Part shown: one piece after another, positions 58,444-64,000 of the stretch
How positions within the stretch are numbered: the stretch's first letter is position 1
How the letters are laid out: each line of letters begins with the position of its first letter
Origin: Polynucleobacter sp. MWH-HuK1
GTDB taxonomy: Bacteria > Pseudomonadota > Gammaproteobacteria > Burkholderiales > Burkholderiaceae
Direction of reading: 5' to 3'
DNA length: 64,000 nt
Assembly: GCF_018881815.1 (NCBI RefSeq)
Contig: NZ_JACVPP010000001.1
Coordinates: forward strand, 1,109,097-1,173,096
The notes under the pieces: model-generated
The model's database searches: none
What the model was told of the DNA's origin: nothing
What the model saw: the letters and a program-made list of their open reading frames with translations, nothing else
Position numbers and translations under genes: made by a program

Positions 58444-59826
58444 TTGCAGACTGAACACACCGGCCTAAAGCGCCACCTCAAAGTACGTCATATTCGTTTG
58501 ATGGCCTTAGGCTCAACGATCGGCGTCGGCTTATTTCTTGGATCGGCTAGCGCCATACAAATTGCTGGCCCGTCTATTCTTTTGGGCTACCTGCTTGCAG
58601 GCTTGGTTGCCTTCATTGTTTTGCGTACCCTTGGTGAAATGGCAGTGCATGAGCCTGTAGCGGGTTCCTTTGCGGCTTATGCCAATAGCTATGTCGGTCC
58701 ATTGGCGGGTTATATGGTGGGCTGGGGTTATTGGACCTATTGGATTGTGGTCGGCATTGCCGAAGTCACTGCTGTAGGTATTTATATGGGGATATGGTTT
58801 CCAGAGACGCCGCAGTGGATTTGGGCGCTTTCCTCAATCGTGATGATGGGCTTAATCAATCTTATTGCCGTAAAAGTGTTTGGAGAGTTTGAGTTTTGGT
58901 TTGCCTTGATCAAGGTGGTAGCGATTGTCGCCATGATTGCGCTTGGCGGCTCTGTCATTTTGTTCGGATTTACAAATGATTGGCAACCGATTGGCTTAAG
59001 CAATCTATGGCAACACGGCGGCTTCTTCCCAAATGGGACTAATGGAATGTTGCTGTCCTTACAAATGGTTTTATTTGCATACGTTGGTATCGAGATGATT
59101 GGCTTGTCTGCAGGCGAAGCTGAGGATCCACAAAAAACGATTCCGATGGCTATTGATTCCCTGGCATGGCGCATTCTGATTTTTTATATGGGCGCCATCC
59201 TTGTGATTTTGGCAATCTTCCCTTGGAATCAAGTTGGTCAGCAAGGAAGTCCATTCGTTGTGATGTTTGAAAGATTAGGCTTACGTGAGGCTGCAGGACT
59301 AATTAACTTTGTTGTTATTACCGCTGCACTTTCGTCATGTAATGCGGGCATCTTTAGCGGTGGGCGTTTGTTGTATTCCCTATCGTCTAATGGTTATGCG
59401 CCTAAATCTTTTTCAAAGCTCTCAAAGTATGGCGTTCCGCATCGTGCTGTGATGTCTACGGTTGGAGTTTGCATGACGGGCGTGGTACTGAATTATTTCA
59501 TGCCTGATAAAGCTTTTCAATACATGATGGCGGCAGTCACGTTCATTGGCTTGATGGTTTGGGTTGCCATTCTGATTACGCAGATTCAATTCCGTCGCTC
59601 TCTATCTAAATCCCAAGTGGCTCAATTGGCTTATCGCGCTCCTTGGTGGCCGTATACCTCGTGGTTCGCTTTGGCATTCATTGCTTTGGTAGTGGTGTTA
59701 ATGGGCTTTCACGAGGATGCGCGGATTGCCTTAATAGTGGGGCCGTGCTTAATGGGCGTGTATCTCATGATGTTTTATGTCGTGGGCTTACATCGCAAAA
59801 CTGCAAGTAAGCGTGACTTTAAATAA
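58444..59826 (+). CDS. Amino acid permease (AAT/APC family)
   Basis: A 460-residue 12-helix transporter. The N-terminus reads LKRHLKVRHIRLMALGSTIGVGLFLGSASAI, the amino acid transporter signature of the LysP/ProY/AroP group. It is followed by GEMAVHEPVAGSFAAYANSYVGPLAGYMVGW. The start is TTG at 58444 with a perfect GGAGGT ribosome site five bases upstream, so TTG is likely real. It precedes alanine dehydrogenase by 12 bp, suggesting D- or L-alanine or a related amino acid as substrate. Confidence 0.9.
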   Translation: MQTEHTGLKRHLKVRHIRLMALGSTIGVGLFLGSASAIQIAGPSILLGYLLAGLVAFIVLRTLGEMAVHEPVAGSFAAYANSYVGPLAGYMVGWGYWTYWIVVGIAEVTAVGIYMGIWFPETPQWIWALSSIVMMGLINLIAVKVFGEFEFWFALIKVVAIVAMIALGGSVILFGFTNDWQPIGLSNLWQHGGFFPNGTNGMLLSLQMVLFAYVGIEMIGLSAGEAEDPQKTIPMAIDSLAWRILIFYMGAILVILAIFPWNQVGQQGSPFVVMFERLGLREAAGLINFVVITAALSSCNAGIFSGGRLLYSLSSNGYAPKSFSKLSKYGVPHRAVMSTVGVCMTGVVLNYFMPDKAFQYMMAAVTFIGLMVWVAILITQIQFRRSLSKSQVAQLAYRAPWWPYTSWFALAFIALVVVLMGFHEDARIALIVGPCLMGVYLMMFYVVGLHRKTASKRDFK

Positions 59827-59838
59827 AAGGAGATAGTA

Positions 59839-60957
59839 ATGATTATTGGTGTACCTCAGGAAGTAAAAAATAATGAGTTTCGGGTTGGTCTAACACCCGG
59901 TAATGTTAGCGGGCTATGTAAGCAGGGACATTCCGTTCTTATTCAGCGAGGTGCTGGGGCGCAAATTGGCTTAAGTGATGAGGCTTATCGACTTGCTGGT
60001 GCTAGCTTAATCAATAGTGCCGCTGAAGTGTTTCACAAGGCAGAGATGATTGTGAAAGTCAAAGAGCCTCAGGCGCAGGAGTGCGCCATGTTGCGGGAGG
60101 ATCAAATTTTATTTACATATTTGCATTTGGCTCCAGATCCAAAGCAAACAAAAGCCTTGCTGCAATCCGGCGCAACTTGTATTGCCTATGAGACTGTCAC
60201 CGCAATGAATGGCGCCTTACCTTTATTAGCGCCTATGAGCGAGGTGGCGGGGCGTATGTCGATTCAAGCGGCCGCATCCCATCTTGAAAAAACCAATGGC
60301 GGTCTAGGGGTGCTGATGGCTGGTGTTCCTGGCGTCTCACCAGCAAAGATTGTGATTCTGGGTGCAGGCGTAGTGGGGCGTAATGCTTTGCAAATGGCAG
60401 TTGGTATGGGTGCAGATGTGTGCATCTTTGATCGCGATATTGATCGCTTGCGTCAGATCGATATGTTCTATGGCAATCGAGTGAGAACTTTTTACTCTGA
60501 TAGTTTGCTGATTGAGCAGGAGGTCTGTGAGGCAGATGTTGTAATCGGAGCAGTCTTGCTTCCTGGTGCTGCAGCACCAAAGTTGGTGACGCATGACATG
60601 ATAAAAAGGATGAAGCCAGGTTCGGTGGTGGTGGATGTAGCCATTGATCAAGGTGGTTGTTTTGAAACCTCTAAACCTACAACCCATGCGGATCCAACAT
60701 TTGTAGTCGATGGCGTGCTTCATTACTGTGTTGCCAATATGCCGGGCGCAGTTGCTAGAACATCTACCTTTGCACTCACCAATGCAACTTATCCATTTGT
60801 AGAGGCTTTAGCCAATCGTGGTGTGATGAAGGCGCTTTCCATTGACCATCATTTGCGTAATGGCCTTAGCGTTCATAAGGGAGTCTTAACTTCAGAGCCA
60901 GTTGCCCAAGCTCAAGGGCTGGACTGTGTATCAGCTGAGGGGTTATTGGCGGCATAG
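59839..60957 (+). CDS. ald: Alanine dehydrogenase
   Basis: NAD-dependent oxidative deamination of L-alanine to pyruvate and ammonia. The 372-residue protein starts MIIGVPQEVKNNEFRVGLTP, has MIVKVKEPQAQE and the NAD fold KIVILGAGVVGRNALQMAVGMGA. It ends with DHHLRNGLSVHKGVLTSEPVA. An AAGGAG site precedes its ATG. With the permease upstream it forms an uptake-and-use pair. Confidence 0.96.
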   Translation: MIIGVPQEVKNNEFRVGLTPGNVSGLCKQGHSVLIQRGAGAQIGLSDEAYRLAGASLINSAAEVFHKAEMIVKVKEPQAQECAMLREDQILFTYLHLAPDPKQTKALLQSGATCIAYETVTAMNGALPLLAPMSEVAGRMSIQAAASHLEKTNGGLGVLMAGVPGVSPAKIVILGAGVVGRNALQMAVGMGADVCIFDRDIDRLRQIDMFYGNRVRTFYSDSLLIEQEVCEADVVIGAVLLPGAAAPKLVTHDMIKRMKPGSVVVDVAIDQGGCFETSKPTTHADPTFVVDGVLHYCVANMPGAVARTSTFALTNATYPFVEALANRGVMKALSIDHHLRNGLSVHKGVLTSEPVAQAQGLDCVSAEGLLAA

Positions 60958-60974
60958 GCGTATCTAAAAACAGG

Positions 60975-61040
60975 TGGTCCAAAGCGTGGGGGATTTAAAC
61001 TATCCCTAATACGCGGAATATTGCGAAACTGATTGGACCA
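60975..61040 (+). promoter_or_regulatory. Foldable leader before the manganese exporter gene
   Basis: TGGTCCAA (60975-60982) pairs perfectly with TTGGACCA (61033-61040). Inside is a hairpin: GCGT (60984) with ACGC (61011), then GGGAT with ATCCC around a seven-base loop. The outer arm ends six bases before the ATG, where any ribosome site (GGACC) is inside the stem. It does not match the yybP-ykoY manganese riboswitch as I know it. Confidence 0.45.
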
Positions 61041-61046
61041 ACTTAC

Positions 61047-61622
61047 ATGGATTTTTCAGCATTAACTCTCTCCGCTGGGGTGGTTGCTTTAGCGGAGATG
61101 GGTGATAAAACCCAACTGCTTTCTTTGATGCTAGCAGCTCGCTACCCAAGGCAAGCTATGGCAATCATTGCTGGTATTTTTGTTGCCACCATTGCTAACC
61201 ACGCATGCGCCGCACTGCTGGGCCATTGGTTGACGACTCTGCTGTCGCCCGATGTCATGCGCTGGATTTTAGGATTGAGTTTCTTGGGTATTGGTTTGTG
61301 GTTGCTGGTGCCGGATCATATTGATGATGCCGCTGGATCTAAGGTCGCTGATAAAGCCCTACAAGTATTTTTCCTGACGACTAGCCTGTTCTTTTTGGCC
61401 GAGATGGGTGATAAGACGCAAATAGCCACTATTGCCCTAGGTGCTCGTTATGAGGATGTAGTCTCAGTCACCATTGGCACCACATTGGGGATGATGTTGG
61501 CCAATGCTCCTGCAGTCTGGATTGGTCAAAAGTTTACCAAGCGGATGCCAATCAAGTGGGTGCATGCCATAGCGGCCATTACCTTTATTGCCATTGGCAT
61601 TGCTACCTTGATTTGGGCTTGA
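61047..61622 (+). CDS. mneA: TMEM165/GDT1-type manganese exporter
   Basis: Inner-membrane cation exporter of the UPF0016 family, probably exporting Mn2+. The 191-residue protein has two copies of the family E-x-G-D-K-T motif, AEMGDKTQLLSL near residue 16 and AEMGDKTQIATI near residue 115. Three helices surround each. It follows alanine dehydrogenase after a structured 89-bp gap. Confidence 0.88.
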   Translation: MDFSALTLSAGVVALAEMGDKTQLLSLMLAARYPRQAMAIIAGIFVATIANHACAALLGHWLTTLLSPDVMRWILGLSFLGIGLWLLVPDHIDDAAGSKVADKALQVFFLTTSLFFLAEMGDKTQIATIALGARYEDVVSVTIGTTLGMMLANAPAVWIGQKFTKRMPIKWVHAIAAITFIAIGIATLIWA

Positions 61623-61667
61623 TTCAGAGGGATCACCAGTTTGCCAGCCTAGACTTAAAATAGGCGC

Positions 61668-64000
61668 ATGAAAACTGATCTCCCGCAGAGCTTTCGTCGG
61701 CTCGAATACCGCCCTCCTGTCTACACCTTCGATCAGGTTGAGCTTGATATCGCTCTCGACCCAGTTAGAACCATTGTTAAAAGTCGCATTGAAGTTCTGC
61801 CAGGCAAAAGCTTTGAACCAGGAGCCCCCTTGACATTGGTCGGACATGAGCTCGAATTCGTTAGTTTGCGGATTAATGGCGAAGCCCATCGCCATTTTGA
61901 ATTAACTCCTGAAACACTCACGATTCATTCTTTACCAAATGAAGGTAAAGATAAATTTATCGTTGAAATTATTTGCGTTTGTGTGCCAGAGAAAAACACA
62001 ACTCTGATGGGCTTGTATGTTTCTAATGGCAATTTCTTTACTCAGTGTGAGGCAGAGGGTTTTAGAAAGATTACCTATTTCCTGGATCGTCCAGACGTCA
62101 TGGCGCGCTTCAAAGTAACGCTACGCGCTCGTGAATCAGAGTGCCCAATCTTGTTATCTAACGGTAACTTGATTCATACAGAAAAACTTCCTAATGGTTG
62201 GCACAGCGCGACCTGGGAAGATCCGTTTCCTAAGCCATCGTACTTGTTTGCCTTGGTGGCAGGTAAGTTGGAGTGCATTGAAGAGACCATTACGACCAGC
62301 AGTGGGGCTAAGAAGCTATTGCAGATCTGGGTTGAGCCGCATGATCTGAATAAGACCCGTCATGCCATGGACTCTTTAATCGCTTCCATCCATTGGGATG
62401 AAAAACGCTTTGGCCTAGAACTGGATTTAGAGCGCTTCATGATTGTGGCTGTTAGTGATTTCAATATGGGCGCAATGGAGAACAAGGGATTAAATATTTT
62501 CAATACCAAGTTTGTTCTCGCTCAACCAGAAACAGCGACTGATGCTGACTTTGCCAATATTGAAAGCGTTGTTGCGCATGAGTACTTTCATAACTGGACC
62601 GGTAATCGCGTCACTTGTCAGGATTGGTTTCAGTTATCACTGAAAGAAGGCTTAACGGTATTTAGAGATCAAGAGTTTTCTGCTGACCAAATGGGTAGCG
62701 AGTCTGGTAGGGCAGTCAAGCGAATTGAAGACGTTCGCTTGCTGCGTCAGCTCCAGTTCCCGGAAGATGCGGGTCCGATGGCGCATCCGATTCGTCCTGA
62801 TGAGTACCAAGAGATTAATAATTTCTATACCGTTACCGTATATGAGAAAGGCTCTGAGGTGGTCCGAATGTACCAAACCTTGCTTGGTAAGGATGGTTTC
62901 CGTAAGGGTATGGATCTCTATTTCAAGCGTCATGATGGGCAAGCGGTGACCTGCGATGATTTTTTGATGGCGATGGCTGATGCAAATGGTAAAGACCTGA
63001 CTCAGTTTAAGAATTGGTATAGCCAAGCAGGCACCCCGAGAGTTCAAGTTCAAGAGCATTACGACTCCGCCAAAAAACAGTACCAACTCACGCTGACGCA
63101 AAGTTGTGCGCCTAGCCCAGGACAGCCAGAGAAAAAGCCTTTTCATATTCCGCTGAAGATGCGCTTAATAACCAAAGCAAACAATCAAAAAGAGCAACTG
63201 CTAGAGCTCACGCAAGAGAGTCAGGTATGGACCTTTAACAATATTGTAGAGTGTCCAGTGCTGTCGATTAATCGTAATTTCTCGGCACCAATTAACTTGG
63301 ATTTTGAGCAGTCTGAAGCGGATCTCTTAACGCAATTCTCCAGCGATGACGATGCGTTTAATCGCTGGGAGGCTGGTCAAAAATTGGCAATGCAAATGAT
63401 TTTGAATAATCGTTTGCCAGATGCTCAATTAATCGAGGCCTATCGCAATATTCTCCTTGATCCTATCTTGGATCCCGCCTTTAAAGATTTGGCTCTGACG
63501 CTACCTGCCGAGTCTTATTTGTATGAGCAATGTACGAGCGTTGATCCGCAGACGATATTTACTGCACGCCGCGCCTTCCGCAGGGAAATTGCAAAGCAAC
63601 TTCAGCTAGAGTGGGCTGCCTTGTATCAGCAAATGCAAACACCCGGACCATTTAAGTCAGACGGAGTGGATTCTGGAAAGCGCGCACTCAAGAACTTGTC
63701 TTTAAGCATGTTGCTTGAAGCGGCGCCGGGAGTGTGGGCGCCAATGGCAGCCAATCAATATCAGATTGCTGACAATATGACTGATCGCTATGCTGCATTA
63801 TCTGCGCTGGTAGTACATGGCGCTAAACCAGCCAAAGATTGTTTAATTGATTTCTACAATCGATTTGCCAATGATGCTTTAGTGATTGATAAGTGGTTTG
63901 GCTTGCAATCAAGCCGTCCACCAGTTGATGGTCTTGACTCCACTCTGGTGGAGGTGAAGAAGCTGCGCGAGCATCCTGCATTTAAGTTAAATAACCCTAA
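61668..64000 (+). CDS. pepN: Aminopeptidase N, 3' end outside window
   Basis: M1 zinc aminopeptidase. It starts at the ATG at 61668 (MKTDLPQSFRRLEYRPP) and is open to the window end, 777 codons of a protein usually about 870-880 residues. The exopeptidase motif GAMEN is at 268-272 and the zinc site HEYFH at 304-308, with Glu327 in LSLKEGL. These positions fit the E. coli PepN branch. TAAAAT lies at 61656-61661 with no Shine-Dalgarno run before the ATG, so a leaderless mRNA is possible. Confidence 0.95.
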   Translation, partial: MKTDLPQSFRRLEYRPPVYTFDQVELDIALDPVRTIVKSRIEVLPGKSFEPGAPLTLVGHELEFVSLRINGEAHRHFELTPETLTIHSLPNEGKDKFIVEIICVCVPEKNTTLMGLYVSNGNFFTQCEAEGFRKITYFLDRPDVMARFKVTLRARESECPILLSNGNLIHTEKLPNGWHSATWEDPFPKPSYLFALVAGKLECIEETITTSSGAKKLLQIWVEPHDLNKTRHAMDSLIASIHWDEKRFGLELDLERFMIVAVSDFNMGAMENKGLNIFNTKFVLAQPETATDADFANIESVVAHEYFHNWTGNRVTCQDWFQLSLKEGLTVFRDQEFSADQMGSESGRAVKRIEDVRLLRQLQFPEDAGPMAHPIRPDEYQEINNFYTVTVYEKGSEVVRMYQTLLGKDGFRKGMDLYFKRHDGQAVTCDDFLMAMADANGKDLTQFKNWYSQAGTPRVQVQEHYDSAKKQYQLTLTQSCAPSPGQPEKKPFHIPLKMRLITKANNQKEQLLELTQESQVWTFNNIVECPVLSINRNFSAPINLDFEQSEADLLTQFSSDDDAFNRWEAGQKLAMQMILNNRLPDAQLIEAYRNILLDPILDPAFKDLALTLPAESYLYEQCTSVDPQTIFTARRAFRREIAKQLQLEWAALYQQMQTPGPFKSDGVDSGKRALKNLSLSMLLEAAPGVWAPMAANQYQIADNMTDRYAALSALVVHGAKPAKDCLIDFYNRFANDALVIDKWFGLQSSRPPVDGLDSTLVEVKKLREHPAFKLNNP

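Noticed and set aside
60958-61046. yybP-ykoY manganese riboswitch before the TMEM165-type gene
   Set aside because: The characteristic conserved loops of that family were not visible, although the region is foldable.
62652-63146. A 164-residue frame antisense to pepN
   Set aside because: It lies opposite conserved M1 peptidase coding sequence and has no features of its own.

Overview
The window looks like chromosome of a small-genome betaproteobacterium of the Burkholderiales, most likely Polynucleobacter or a close relative. The grounds are the gene order yebC-purD-hemF-nadD-rsfS-rlmH-maf-rng, a DUF3460 gene beside scpA, a Bug-type solute-binding protein, paired hemC/argH and pepA/lptF divergent promoters, a 6S RNA directly after zapA, and a GC content that looks mid-40s percent by eye (not counted). 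There is no insertion sequence, prophage, CRISPR array or rRNA operon. Genes are tightly packed, often with 4-bp ATGA overlaps.

Layout. 1-3423: most of dnaE, cut at its 5' end. 3457-7940: an LPS block, with three glycosyltransferases on the minus strand and the lipid A-core flippase msbA diverging. 7954-14647: the minus-strand housekeeping run from yebC to rng. 14800-18218: tRNA-Leu(CAA), cysB and lptFG. 18376-21275: pepA, holC and lgt. 21291-26347: a malonate-use cluster (LysR regulator, malonyl-CoA decarboxylase, Bug binding protein, malonyl-CoA synthetase). 26348-27968: a TauE/SafE permease, 6S RNA, zapA and a small coiled-coil gene. 28071-30536: a TonB-dependent receptor behind a cobalamin riboswitch. 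30633-37284: an oxalate/formyl-CoA island. 37297-40975: panC, scpA, DUF3460 and metG on the minus strand. 41137-46397: fdhD, dcd, a KirBac potassium channel overlapping an arginine/lysine-type decarboxylase, and a YefM/YoeB module whose toxin gene is frameshifted. 46410-51759: a TRAP permease pair, argH, hemC and hemD. 51776-58199: ubiC, a DEAD-box helicase with a long leader, a LeuE-like exporter, an aldehyde dehydrogenase, msrA, pdxH and tcdA. 58444-64000: an amino acid permease, alanine dehydrogenase, a TMEM165-type manganese exporter behind a foldable leader, and pepN cut by the window end.

The part that deserves most attention is the oxalate island. A cysteine-free Crp/Fnr-family regulator with an FNR-like E-x-x-S-R recognition helix is followed by a perfect TTGAC-N4-GTCAA palindrome. 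That palindrome is centred 41.5 bp before the start predicted from a TAATAT -10 box, upstream of oxalyl-CoA decarboxylase. Two YfdW-type formyl-CoA transferases follow, with a single-domain PAS protein between them. Two bases after the second comes a free-standing protein like the hydrolase domain of 10-formyltetrahydrofolate dehydrogenase. Together they suggest a route from oxalate to formyl-CoA, and perhaps directly to the folate one-carbon pool. That last step is inference.
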